A stretch of DNA of 64,000 bases, taken from contig NZ_FXWM01000001.1 in the NCBI RefSeq assembly GCF_900177675.1, forward strand, positions 433,501 through 497,500, given 5' to 3'. A program made the translations under genes and the position numbers. Below are positions 47,189 to 55,705 of this stretch, piece after piece; within the stretch, counting starts at the first letter, position 1; the number at the start of each line of letters is the position of its first letter. This stretch comes from Bacillus sp. OV166. GTDB lineage: Bacteria; Bacillota; Bacilli; Bacillales; Cytobacillaceae. Under the pieces are notes generated by a model. It did not search any database and was not told the origin of the DNA. It was given only the letters and a program-made list of their open reading frames with translations.

Positions 47189-47895
47189 TCGAACAATCGA
47201 CAGATACGTTTTCAGCGGCTGAATTATACCTTTTAGCGGCAGCTTTTGGTGGAACGGTTCTTTTTGGCTTACCTGAGAAAAAAGTTTACCAATTAAAAGG
47301 TGAAGAGGTATTTAAAGAGGCACACGACCGGCTGATTGAGAAGAAAATCATCACACCAGAGGGGAAAATTACAAAATCTGGAGCACTGGTCATCCAAACC
47401 ATTGAATTTTATCATCAAAGTAAGAAATACGTACGGATCAATAATCTTCTCTTTGCCTTCCGTGAACGTGATTGTGAAGAGGTCATTGTGCTGGTGGAGT
47501 TGGAAAAACAAGGTCACTATCAGTTACGCGTCACCTCGAAAGCGACATTATTAATAATGTTAAGTGAACAATTTCCGGTGATTGTAAGGGAACCAGTTGA
47601 AACTGAAAAAGCGTTCTTAAAAAAAGAATTATCTAATCAAGAAAGACGCGAGACCGAGAGTTTTGAGCCGGAAGAGATGTTTATGAATCTAGAATTCTTC
47701 CATCTTAAGGAGGAACATAAAGATCAATATAATTGGCACTATTATCAGCAGTGGCTCATTTTTACGAAAAACGAAAAGTTAATCATGGTCGATACGGTAA
47801 ATAAAAAATATTATCATGCCAGTCAATATTGGTTTTTGAAAGTCCTATTTGACGAAATGGATTTCCCTTATAAGGAGGCGAAGTCATATGCTTAA
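47185..47895 (+). CDS. Predicted T7SS cytosolic chaperone (DUF5081/EspG-like)
   Basis: 236 residues, soluble. Starts with a helical LYLLAAAFGGTVLFGLP segment, then a winged-helix-like EAHDRLIEKKIITPEGKIT, then an alternating alpha/beta body. This order is seen in EspG-type substrate chaperones and in DUF5081 proteins of Gram-positive T7 loci. It probably binds effectors or small partners before export. The family assignment is by eye and not certain. Confidence 0.5.
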   Translation: MIEQSTDTFSAAELYLLAAAFGGTVLFGLPEKKVYQLKGEEVFKEAHDRLIEKKIITPEGKITKSGALVIQTIEFYHQSKKYVRINNLLFAFRERDCEEVIVLVELEKQGHYQLRVTSKATLLIMLSEQFPVIVREPVETEKAFLKKELSNQERRETESFEPEEMFMNLEFFHLKEEHKDQYNWHYYQQWLIFTKNEKLIMVDTVNKKYYHASQYWFLKVLFDEMDFPYKEAKSYA

Positions 47896-48214
47896 AGCTG
47901 ATGGGGGCGGTTCCAGCCTGCTGATTAATATAAATCCGGATGAGATGACAACCATTTTCACCTTTTTACAGGGGATTATTACGGAGCTAGAGACCAATGC
48001 CACACCGAGTATTGAAAAATTGGCGAACATCGATTATTACTTAGAAGGAAAAGCCAAAAAAGCAATGGATGTATATGCAGAAGCGAATCAGAAGGTAATG
48101 GATTTATACGATAATTACTCCCGTGCCGCTGCATTGGTGATTGATATCCTAAATACGATGATGCAGGCAGACGAAGCAATCGCGGAACAAATCATCGCAA
48201 AACTGGGGGTATGA
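47888..48214 (+). CDS. WXG100-like helical partner of the toxin (cassette leader)
   Basis: 108 residues from ATG 47888, overlapping the upstream gene by 8 bp, with AAGGAGG upstream. Two long helices; Gly-rich start (KADGGGSSLLININPDEM). It directly precedes toxin 1, separated by 4 bp, as expected of helical targeting proteins that pair with T7 effectors. Its last codons (MMQADEAIAEQIIAKLGV) recur at 51604-51639 in front of toxin 2 and at 54543-54587 after the last cassette. Confidence 0.7.
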   Translation: MLKADGGGSSLLININPDEMTTIFTFLQGIITELETNATPSIEKLANIDYYLEGKAKKAMDVYAEANQKVMDLYDNYSRAAALVIDILNTMMQADEAIAEQIIAKLGV

Positions 48215-48218
48215 TGTG

Positions 48219-50153
48219 ATGGATGTTAAATATATCCCGTCGGACTGGGAAAAGATGAAAAACGGCATTGGTGACTTAATCGGCCTGGGCCGCTGGGGAA
48301 AAGGGATGATTGATACTCTGAAAGATCTAAGTGATAATTTAGAGGATGCTGAGTCTGACATCGCGAACTTTGATAGTGATGGGGTTATATCCTTTCATCA
48401 CACCGGTCAAAAAAGCAGGTACCAAGGATTATTTGAAGACTTCGAGATTTTACACAACTTTACCGGGAAGGTTGGAGAGATTGTTGACCGCACAATTGAT
48501 CAGCCTTTCTATGAAGAAATGGATGCGTTTGTCGAGGCGATGCGGGACTTAACGATTTCTAACTATACGACAGAAAATCGTATCGGTGCAACCGAAACAC
48601 AGTTCGTGTATGCAGGCTACGGTCCGGCGCAATCGTTTGAAGTTCCTAAAACAGAAGTAAGTCTCGATGATTTGTTCAGCGGAGATAATTTCTATGCAAG
48701 TCAAATGAAGCTGGAATACGATGCTTGGAAAGAACTTAATCCAGACCAGGAGTTTTCACAAGAGGAATATCAGCAAGCCATTGTAAACACCCGTGCCTTT
48801 GAGTACGAATCGATCCGAAACCAACAAGAAGACAAAGAATTTTGGGTGCAAATTGGGGCGTTAGTTGTTATTGTAGGGGCGACACTCATCTGTCCTCCGG
48901 CAGGCATGGCCTTAGGGGCTGCATATGGCGCAATGGAATTGGGTTCTGCTGTCTCCGGTAAGGATTGGGTATCAGGCCGGGAACTTGGGACATCGGAAAG
49001 ATGGTTTCGCGGATTATTAGCCCCATTGGATATTGTTCCTGGTGTCAGCGGGTTAACGAAATTCAGCAGTACCGTAAGACTTGCGAGCGTAGGAGATAAT
49101 ATTGGACAATTAGGTTTAAAAGCAGGTGCTCAAGGAAGTTTCCGCCAAGGTGTTATACATATTGATAACATGGTAAAAACAGCCGGCCAGCAATCGGTGA
49201 CACGTTTGAAGAATGCCTCAGCGGCAATACTAGATACGACAAATGTAATGAAAAATAAATTGGCAAAAGATACACTGGAAGCAGGTAGGTTAGTAGATTC
49301 TGCTATAACACAGGTGAAAAACATTACCCCGTCGCGGCGGATGGGCTTGGCGATTGACGATGCTGGTGATGTTGGAAAGGTTCGAATCCCTGTTGAGAAT
49401 ACCCATGCGGTGGAAAATAAGCTCAAAGATGTGTTGAGCAGGATTGATGGGGTTAATCTAGGAAGTAGAAGCGTTAAGGCGGCAGATCAGGCCGATGAAA
49501 GAATCTCAGAAAATATCTTAAAAGTTTTACAGGAAAATAATATCAGTGTAGAGGAATTTCAACGCATTAAGCTGACGCCAGTATCAGAATTGTCAGATCG
49601 TGAAATGAATTTAATCTTTTACCTTCGGGAGTCTGTAGAAAAACCATCAGAAGACACTTTAATGAGTAAGGTAGTACCAATAGACTCCATTGATGACTAT
49701 CTAAGGAGAGAAAAGCCATATAAAACCATTGCCGGTTATGTAGCAAAGTATGAAGATGTTGCACATGTAACAGGTGACTATAAGGAAACCCTTGAGACGT
49801 TACGGTTGGATTATACGTATGAAAAAGATGGGGTTGTTATTAGAACATATCCGGATGATGGTGATTCTTATGCGGTCATCCGCTTTAAATACAGTGATGT
49901 GTCGGACAATTTGATTCAAATACCATATGGTACAGAATTTTATGGTTCAACGACTGATGCATATCCTTGTACACATAATGGCTTTTTAGGCGGAAGAAAT
50001 GAAACGATTGTTCCTGAGTGGCAAGTGAAGGATTATGATCGGGCAAACATTCAAGAAGGTGCTGAAATGTATAGGGTGGTTGATGGCAAAGAGGAGAAAA
50101 TTGCTATCTTTAAAAACGGCCGTTTTGAACCAATAGACTTTAATAATAATTAG
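48219..50153 (+). CDS. T7SS polymorphic effector 1, pre-toxin TG domain, unassigned C-terminal toxin
   Basis: 644 residues from ATG 48219, chosen because MDVKYIPSDW is the conserved start in effector 2. Residues 1-200 are a helical targeting region without an obvious LXG motif. A hydrophobic stretch lies near 209-245 (GALVVIVGATLICPPAGMAL). A pre-toxin TG module follows (GRELGTSERWFRGLLAPLDI, then VPGVSGLTKFSS). The C-terminal ~170 residues differ from effector 2: SIDDYLRREKPYKTIAGYV, then DGDSYAVIRFKYSD and NGFLGGRNETIVPEWQV. I cannot assign this domain; an ADP-ribosyltransferase-like toxin is one possibility. An immunity candidate follows 16 bp downstream. Confidence 0.75.
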   Translation: MDVKYIPSDWEKMKNGIGDLIGLGRWGKGMIDTLKDLSDNLEDAESDIANFDSDGVISFHHTGQKSRYQGLFEDFEILHNFTGKVGEIVDRTIDQPFYEEMDAFVEAMRDLTISNYTTENRIGATETQFVYAGYGPAQSFEVPKTEVSLDDLFSGDNFYASQMKLEYDAWKELNPDQEFSQEEYQQAIVNTRAFEYESIRNQQEDKEFWVQIGALVVIVGATLICPPAGMALGAAYGAMELGSAVSGKDWVSGRELGTSERWFRGLLAPLDIVPGVSGLTKFSSTVRLASVGDNIGQLGLKAGAQGSFRQGVIHIDNMVKTAGQQSVTRLKNASAAILDTTNVMKNKLAKDTLEAGRLVDSAITQVKNITPSRRMGLAIDDAGDVGKVRIPVENTHAVENKLKDVLSRIDGVNLGSRSVKAADQADERISENILKVLQENNISVEEFQRIKLTPVSELSDREMNLIFYLRESVEKPSEDTLMSKVVPIDSIDDYLRREKPYKTIAGYVAKYEDVAHVTGDYKETLETLRLDYTYEKDGVVIRTYPDDGDSYAVIRFKYSDVSDNLIQIPYGTEFYGSTTDAYPCTHNGFLGGRNETIVPEWQVKDYDRANIQEGAEMYRVVDGKEEKIAIFKNGRFEPIDFNNN

Positions 50154-50168
50154 AAGTGTGGGGGTATT

Positions 50169-50633
50169 ATGGATAGATGCGTTGCTGTTTATGATAATAA
50201 GAAATATAAGGCCTTTGCAGCAAGGGTTAAAGGTCAAATAACGAGCATCAAATTATTTCTGCACCGAAAAGAACCTGGTTTTACATCTGCTATGTCTGCA
50301 TACGATAAAGATTTACATGAAAAAGAAGTAAAAAAGGAAGAGGTTTCGGAGTTGTATCGGGAGTATTTTATCGCCCGATACAAAAATTATGAATTTTTTG
50401 TTACTCGTATTTTCCAGGATGATAAAGAGATGGAAATTGTGACGGCAGATTCCAATTTAGGCAGAGAGTGTAATCTCGATTATCAAGATAGAGATCTGTA
50501 TACGAAAAGACTAGGATCTGATGATGAATATCAACTTATTCATGTAAAGGAAGATTATCTGAGCAAGAACACGATCCGAAGAGAAGTTACTATAGAGGAA
50601 TGTTTTAAAATAGAAACTGAGCTTTTTGAATAA
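50169..50633 (+). CDS. Probable immunity protein for effector 1
   Basis: 154 residues, ATG after GTGGGGGT. Soluble, charged, with YREYFIARYKNYEFFVTRIF near residues 57-76. No family recognised. Position directly after the toxin, size, lack of a signal peptide and coupling in the same operon are the reasons for the immunity call. Confidence 0.55.
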   Translation: MDRCVAVYDNKKYKAFAARVKGQITSIKLFLHRKEPGFTSAMSAYDKDLHEKEVKKEEVSELYREYFIARYKNYEFFVTRIFQDDKEMEIVTADSNLGRECNLDYQDRDLYTKRLGSDDEYQLIHVKEDYLSKNTIRREVTIEECFKIETELFE

Positions 50634-50647
50634 GGGGGGCTGGATCG

Positions 50648-51472
50648 ATGACAGAAAGTTTTGTACAGGAAAAGATTGCTTTATTAAATAGATACGAAGA
50701 ATCGTCAGAACAATTTCAGTCCTGTTATGAAAAAATTATCTTCGATATCGTCAAAACAAAAGACTTGTTTACGGTGGTAAGGAAGGAATCATCAGTAGAA
50801 AGTATCAAGGATGGGACGGCTCCCATTTTCTGCGGCATAGGCTATAACGATATTCCGAGCGTTTGGTTATTTACTGAGGAAACGATTGCAAAGGAATATA
50901 CGAACCATTACAACTTGAAAAAAGATGAGGTTGGATTATATAAGAAAGTAGCCATTGAGGAATTAACGGTTTTTTTATTTAATGCGATGTTTTCTGGGGT
51001 CAGTGGATTAATTGTTGATGAAGGGAAAAATACGCTGACCACCAATGTATATGATTTAGTAAATACCTCATTACTAGCGATGCGGCGCCAGCCTGTTTTA
51101 GAAAAACAAGAATACAAGATTATGACTCTGTTTAATCAAATGAAATTTGGGTCAAAAAAATTATGGATCATACCTGCAAAAGAAACAACAGGGGAAGAGC
51201 TAATTTTTAATCAGTTTTCTCCGCTGCAAATTGAAAATACTATTAAAATATATGAAACTCAGGATGAATGTAAAAAAGAGTCGTTGCGGCATGGGTATAA
51301 AAATGAATTTTCAGCATCCGTCGACATAAACAGTCTGTATCAAGTATTAAACCATTCTATCAACAAGGGGATAGAGGAAGTACGTTTCGTTGGCAATGAT
51401 TATGAAGTGAAAATGAGTTTTATAAAAGTATTAAATATATTGGCACGAATGAATGATCGAAAAAGTAGTTAA
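50648..51472 (+). CDS. SseB-like T7SS-associated protein
   Basis: 274 residues, ATG 14 bp after the immunity gene with AAGGGGGG upstream. Its core (IPSVWLFTEETIAKEYTNHY, then VAIEELTVFLFNAMFSGVSG and LIVDEG) resembles the SseB N-terminal domain, which occurs in bacterial secretion and toxin contexts. The C-terminal part (SASVDINSLYQVLNHSINKG) looks like a second alpha/beta unit. It may be a chaperone or second immunity factor of cassette 1. Moderate confidence in the fold, low in the role. Confidence 0.5.
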   Translation: MTESFVQEKIALLNRYEESSEQFQSCYEKIIFDIVKTKDLFTVVRKESSVESIKDGTAPIFCGIGYNDIPSVWLFTEETIAKEYTNHYNLKKDEVGLYKKVAIEELTVFLFNAMFSGVSGLIVDEGKNTLTTNVYDLVNTSLLAMRRQPVLEKQEYKIMTLFNQMKFGSKKLWIIPAKETTGEELIFNQFSPLQIENTIKIYETQDECKKESLRHGYKNEFSASVDINSLYQVLNHSINKGIEEVRFVGNDYEVKMSFIKVLNILARMNDRKSS

Positions 51473-51542
51473 ATTTAATATCATTATTACAAGAAGCTAT
51501 GTTTTTCCTGATAGTTAAGGAGAAGCAAGATAGATTAAAGTC

Positions 51543-51579
51543 AGGATTCAAAGTAAATAGCTTTGAATCTATTTTTATA
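51543..51579 (+). terminator. Terminator closing cassette 1
   Basis: GGATTCAAAG / CTTTGAATCT stem with a short loop and T-rich tail; closely similar to the terminator at 54453-54490 that closes cassette 2. Confidence 0.75.
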
Positions 51580-51603
51580 ATCTCTTTTATCTTTACAATA
51601 TAG

Positions 51604-51639
51604 ATTGCCGAACAGTTCATCGCAAAACTGGGGGTATGA
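51604..51639 (+). pseudogene. Duplicated 3' tail of the cassette-leader gene (copy 2)
   Basis: Reads IAEQFIAKLGV then TGA, matching the last 11 codons of the gene ending at 48214, including the spacing to the following MDVKYIPSDW start. There is no start codon for it. It marks the left recombination or duplication joint of cassette 2. Confidence 0.8.
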
Positions 51640-51643
51640 TCGA

Positions 51644-53443
51644 ATGGATGTAAAATATATCCCGTCTGACTGGGATAAGATGAAAGACGGCATTGGCGAT
51701 TTAATTGGCCTGGGCCGCTGGAGCAAAGGGATGATCGATACTCTAAAGGATTTAAATGATAATTTAGAGGATGCTGAGTCTAATATCGCGAACTATGATA
51801 GTGATGGGGTCATATCCTTTCATCACACCAGCCAAAAAAGCAGGTACCAAGGATTGTTTGAAGATTTTCAGGTATTACATAGCTTTACCGGGAAGGTTGG
51901 GGAGATTGTCGATCGTACAATTGATCAGCCGTTCTATGAAGATATGGATGCGTTTGTTGAAGAAATGCGTGATTTAACGATTTCCAACTATACGACGACT
52001 AATCGAGTCGGGGCGACAGAGACTCAATATGTCTATGCAGGTTACGGTCCTGCTCAATCGTTTGAAGTACCTAAAACGGAAGTAAGCTTGGATGACTTGT
52101 TTAGTGGTGATAATTACTATGCTAATCAAATGAAGCTTGAATACGATGCTTGGAAAGAACTTAATCCAGACCAGGATTTCTCGCAAGAAGAATATCAACA
52201 AGCCGTTTTAAATACACGTGCTTTTGAGTATGAATCCATTCGGAACCAACAAGAAAACAAAGAATTTTGGGTGCAAATTGGAGCGTTAGTGGTCATTGTT
52301 GGAGCGACACTCATTTGTCCTCCAGCAGGCATGGCCTTAGGGGCTGCCTATGGTGCAATGGAACTTAGTTCATCTGTTTCCGGCAATGATTGGGTCTCTG
52401 GACGGGAGCTTGGGACAGGGGAACGCTGGTTCCGCGGGTTATTAGCTCCGTTGGACATTGTCCCGGGTGTGAGCGGTTTAAACAAATTTAGCAGCACCGT
52501 ACGCCTCGTACATGTGGGAGATTCATTCGGCCAGCTAGGCTTGAGAACAGGGGTTAAAGCGGGTCTTCATCAAGGAGTCACTGATATTGATAACATGATC
52601 AAAACTGCTGGTCAACAATCGATGACACGATTGAAGAATGCCTCGGCTGCCATAAAAGATGCAGCTGATGTTGTGATAATTAAGCTGGCAAAGGATACAA
52701 TTGAAGTAGGAAGACTAGCGGACACAGTTATAACAGGTATAAATAACACAGTCCCTTTCCCAAAAAGACTTGTGGTAACTTCAACAGGTGAAAAGGTGTA
52801 TTTCCCTGTAGAAAAAAGTCCAGCCGTGGAGAATTCTTTAAAAGATATAATTAGTAAGATTGATGGAATTAATTTTGAGGTTGCTGCAAGTAAAGGTAAG
52901 AACAATGGTAAAAATATAATAAATGATACCATTGTCAAAGAGGTTAGAGAGATAGATTTTGGAGAACATATAATAAAGGGGAAAAATGGAAAAAAAGAAC
53001 TCCTGCCGAATATAAAATATATAACAAATGATAACTATAAATACACTACTGACGATCTTGGGCGTATTATTGATGTTGATGCTCCTGAGCTTGTATTAAA
53101 AAAGGCTGATAGAAATAAATATGCACAAGCCAATGTCGGGGGAGAGGATAGATTACCAGATGATGATGGCGGTCATTTAATTGGAGCACAGTTTAATGGA
53201 CCGGCTGATATTGATAATCTAGTACCTCAAAATAGTCAAATTAATAGACGTGGTGGAGTCTGGTATGAGATGGAGACAGAATGGGCAAATGCACTGAAAG
53301 AAATACCACATAAAAAGGTGTCTGTTCAAATTGAACCCATTTATACCAAGACATCAATGCGACCAGATTCATTTATGGTAGAATACGAGATTGATGGGGA
53401 TTACCCAGTGATTCGTGAGATTGCGAATAAATCAGGAGGTTGA
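51644..53443 (+). CDS. T7SS polymorphic effector 2, DGGH-type nuclease toxin
   Basis: 599 residues from ATG 51644. Residues 1 to about 305 are, by eye, about 90% identical to effector 1, including the hydrophobic stretch and pre-toxin TG module. The C-terminal third differs and carries a DNA/RNA non-specific endonuclease core: DDDGGHLIGAQFNG with catalytic H511, then DIDNLVPQNSQINRRG with the metal-binding Asn. This domain occurs in EsaD/YeeF-type T7 nuclease toxins. The stop overlaps the ribosome site of a YezG/EsaG-like immunity gene. Inhibition of neighbouring bacteria by DNA or RNA degradation is the likely role. Confidence 0.85.
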   Translation: MDVKYIPSDWDKMKDGIGDLIGLGRWSKGMIDTLKDLNDNLEDAESNIANYDSDGVISFHHTSQKSRYQGLFEDFQVLHSFTGKVGEIVDRTIDQPFYEDMDAFVEEMRDLTISNYTTTNRVGATETQYVYAGYGPAQSFEVPKTEVSLDDLFSGDNYYANQMKLEYDAWKELNPDQDFSQEEYQQAVLNTRAFEYESIRNQQENKEFWVQIGALVVIVGATLICPPAGMALGAAYGAMELSSSVSGNDWVSGRELGTGERWFRGLLAPLDIVPGVSGLNKFSSTVRLVHVGDSFGQLGLRTGVKAGLHQGVTDIDNMIKTAGQQSMTRLKNASAAIKDAADVVIIKLAKDTIEVGRLADTVITGINNTVPFPKRLVVTSTGEKVYFPVEKSPAVENSLKDIISKIDGINFEVAASKGKNNGKNIINDTIVKEVREIDFGEHIIKGKNGKKELLPNIKYITNDNYKYTTDDLGRIIDVDAPELVLKKADRNKYAQANVGGEDRLPDDDGGHLIGAQFNGPADIDNLVPQNSQINRRGGVWYEMETEWANALKEIPHKKVSVQIEPIYTKTSMRPDSFMVEYEIDGDYPVIREIANKSGG

Positions 53444-53445
53444 CA

Positions 53446-53937
53446 ATGATGAGCTTTGAACAAAAATTAAATAAATTATATCAACAAATAGCTCAAAAGA
53501 TTAATGATATGATTCCGGTTGAATGGAGTAATTTTTACTTCAATGGAGAAGTGAAGGGGAAAGAAGGAGGAGTTTTTTTCTTTTTCACACCAAAAGTGGA
53601 TAATGAAAAAGCTGTTTTTTCACATTTTATCCCCAAATTTTATGGTGTAGATAAGAGACTCTATAATACTGCACTTCATGAATTATTTGAACTAACCCAT
53701 GCACTTCAAAAGGTATTTATTGATAATGACCAAGAACCTTGGTTTTCGGTCACGATGATAGTAAATGAATCCGGTAAATTAAATGTGAAGTTTGATTATA
53801 TCAACTGGACTAATAGTGATTTCGGTCCTTCTGCAAGAATTAAATACTTTGAGTATAAATATATAAATCAAGATAATAACGTGCAAGACTTAGAATTAAT
53901 AGTGAGAATGAAAGAATATGAAGAAACAAACAAATAG
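53446..53937 (+). CDS. EsaG/YezG-type (DUF600) immunity protein for nuclease effector
   Basis: 163 residues from ATG 53446; an ATG three bases later is the alternative, with AGGAGG inside the toxin's last codons. Starts SFEQKLNKLYQQIAQKIND, then MIPVEWSNFYF, the pattern of DUF600 proteins. EsaG binds and blocks the EsaD nuclease in Staphylococcus aureus before export, and YezG does the same for YeeF. The match between toxin type and immunity type supports both calls. Confidence 0.8.
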   Translation: MMSFEQKLNKLYQQIAQKINDMIPVEWSNFYFNGEVKGKEGGVFFFFTPKVDNEKAVFSHFIPKFYGVDKRLYNTALHELFELTHALQKVFIDNDQEPWFSVTMIVNESGKLNVKFDYINWTNSDFGPSARIKYFEYKYINQDNNVQDLELIVRMKEYEETNK

Positions 53938-53989
53938 CTGGATAAAATACCTTTCCTACTAAAACTAGAACTAAAAAAGGGGTTTTTGT

Positions 53990-54400
53990 ATGGTAAATAA
54001 TATAAGAGGTGGAATTATGCTTAAGTCTGGTGACTATGCAATAATTAATAATTTCGAATATGAAATATACGATAATGGTGATGACACTTTTAATTTAGTA
54101 ACAAATGATCCTCAATCTATTAAAGAAGGATTTAGTAAGGATAATTTTTCCAATATCTTTTTTAAGATTATTAATGTAAAAGATCTTAAGAACGCTTTTA
54201 ATGTTAAAACGTATGGAAAATATAAGAATGTAGAGATAAATGTGCATAAGGAAAATGAAAATCAATTTCTGGTTGGTACTTCCGATTCTTCAATAGCTAA
54301 AACCTTAGGTTTAGATAGAACTGATAAATATTATTATGAAAAATGGGTGCCAAAAGAAGATGTACAGTTATTTGAAGTCAGAAAGCCACTCATATTTTAA
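53990..54400 (+). CDS. Small soluble protein, probable orphan immunity protein
   Basis: 136 residues from ATG 53990; ATG 54017 (MLKSGDYAII) with AGAGGTGG upstream is an equally good start and would give 127 residues. All-beta/alpha, acidic, with Tyr/Asn/Asp-rich loops. It follows the nuclease immunity gene but does not resemble it. With no toxin of its own it may be an orphan immunity gene, kept against a toxin lost here or carried by relatives. Function unproved. Confidence 0.5.
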   Translation: MVNNIRGGIMLKSGDYAIINNFEYEIYDNGDDTFNLVTNDPQSIKEGFSKDNFSNIFFKIINVKDLKNAFNVKTYGKYKNVEINVHKENENQFLVGTSDSSIAKTLGLDRTDKYYYEKWVPKEDVQLFEVRKPLIF

Positions 54401-54452
54401 AATGAGCTGTATAGCATTATAAATATAATCAGGAAATATGGGTCGTTAATAA

Positions 54453-54490
54453 AGGATTCAAAGTCAAATGAGCTTTGAATCCATTTTTAT
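54453..54490 (+). terminator. Terminator closing cassette 2
   Basis: GGATTCAAAG / CTTTGAATCC perfect 10-bp stem plus T-rich tail; nearly the same as at 51543-51579. Confidence 0.8.
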
Positions 54491-54542
54491 ATTCCCTGAT
54501 ACCAAGGTTTTTCCTAATAGTTTAGGGATGAATAGATACGAT

Positions 54543-54626
54543 ATGCAGGCGGACGAAGCGATTGCTGAACAAATCACTGCGAAACTCATAAAAGAAAAAA
54601 CAGCAATCAATCCAAAGAATTTATAA
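54543..54626 (+). pseudogene. Duplicated 3' tail of the cassette-leader gene (copy 3)
   Basis: Reads MQADEAIAEQITAKL, matching the end of the gene at 47888-48214, then diverges (IKEKTAINPKNL-stop). No toxin follows; the region ends before the moxR gene. It looks like the right joint of the toxin array, or the scar of a lost third cassette. Confidence 0.75.
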
Positions 54627-54632
54627 ATTAAG

Positions 54633-54664
54633 AGTCTACTATTTTTTCGGAGTAGGCTTTATTT
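54633..54664 (+). terminator. Terminator at the end of the T7SS locus
   Basis: AGTCTACT / AGTAGGCT 8-bp stem (with one G-T pair) and T-containing tail. Confidence 0.6.
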
Positions 54665-54747
54665 ATAAAGGAATATTTTAGGAGTATATAGAATACTTAA
54701 ATAGATTGCCCAAAAATAGGTATAAACCCAGCCAAGGAGGAGTCACC

Positions 54748-55704
54748 TTGTCTCTTGAACAAATGAATCCCGTGATCGAAAAAATACTAGTAAACATTGA
54801 AAAGGTTATGATTGGAAAACGAGACGTTGCTGAACTTAGTCTTGTTGCCCTGTTAGCTGGCGGCCACGTCTTGTTAGAAGACGTACCAGGTGTCGGGAAA
54901 ACGATGATGGTTCGTGCCCTGGCAAAGTCTGTGAATGCCAACTTCCGCAGAATTCAATTCACACCCGATCTATTACCATCCGATGTAACCGGAGTCTCCA
55001 TATATAATCCAAAAGAAATGGAATTTCAATTTCGTCCCGGTCCGTTAATGGGGAACATCATTCTTGCCGATGAAATTAACCGGACATCCCCGAAGACACA
55101 GTCGGCACTCTTAGAAGGGATGGAGGAAGCGAGTGTAACCATTGATGGAATAACCCATCAACTGAACAAGCCCTTTTTCGTTATGGCAACGCAAAACCCA
55201 ATCGAATATGAAGGGACATACCCGCTTCCTGAGGCACAACTTGACCGTTTTTTATTAAAAATGAAAATGGGTTACCCGGACTTACAAGAGGAAATGGAAG
55301 TGTTGAACCGAGCACAAAGGGTCCCGCCGATTGAGGATTTAACGCTAGTGATTGACCTTGAAGGCCTCCGCGATTTACAAAAAGAAATTAAAGATGTCTT
55401 CGTCGATGATACGATTAAGCGTTACATTGTCGACATTGTCAATCGCACAAGGGGCCACGGCAGCGTCTACCTTGGGGCAAGCCCAAGGGGTTCAATTGCC
55501 TTAATGAAAGCAGCGCAGGCCTATGCGTATATGTTTGGACGTGATTATGTCCTGCCTGATGACATTCAATATTTGGCCCGTTTTGTCTTATCCCATCGGA
55601 TCATTTTAAAATCAGAGGCAAAGTTTGAAGGGAATACTGCTGAAGAAATAGTCAACCGGGTGGTTGCAAGAGTTCCTGTACCGGTCCAAAGGTTAGTGAA
55701 ATAG
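54748..55704 (+). CDS. MoxR-family AAA+ ATPase (YeaC-like)
   Basis: 318 residues from a TTG at 54748 with AAGGAGGAGT upstream. Walker A VPGVGKT near residues 47-53, Walker B ILADEINR, sensor MATQNPIEYEGTYPLPEAQLDRF (split as ATQNP and YPLPEAQLDRF), and the C-terminal lid. MoxR ATPases act as chaperones for the DUF58/vWA proteins encoded next door. It is the first gene of a three-gene set (MoxR, DUF58, transglutaminase) in front of guaA, matching the Bacillus subtilis yeaC-yeaD-yebA-guaA order. Confidence 0.88.
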   Translation: MSLEQMNPVIEKILVNIEKVMIGKRDVAELSLVALLAGGHVLLEDVPGVGKTMMVRALAKSVNANFRRIQFTPDLLPSDVTGVSIYNPKEMEFQFRPGPLMGNIILADEINRTSPKTQSALLEGMEEASVTIDGITHQLNKPFFVMATQNPIEYEGTYPLPEAQLDRFLLKMKMGYPDLQEEMEVLNRAQRVPPIEDLTLVIDLEGLRDLQKEIKDVFVDDTIKRYIVDIVNRTRGHGSVYLGASPRGSIALMKAAQAYAYMFGRDYVLPDDIQYLARFVLSHRIILKSEAKFEGNTAEEIVNRVVARVPVPVQRLVK

Positions 55705-55705
55705 A

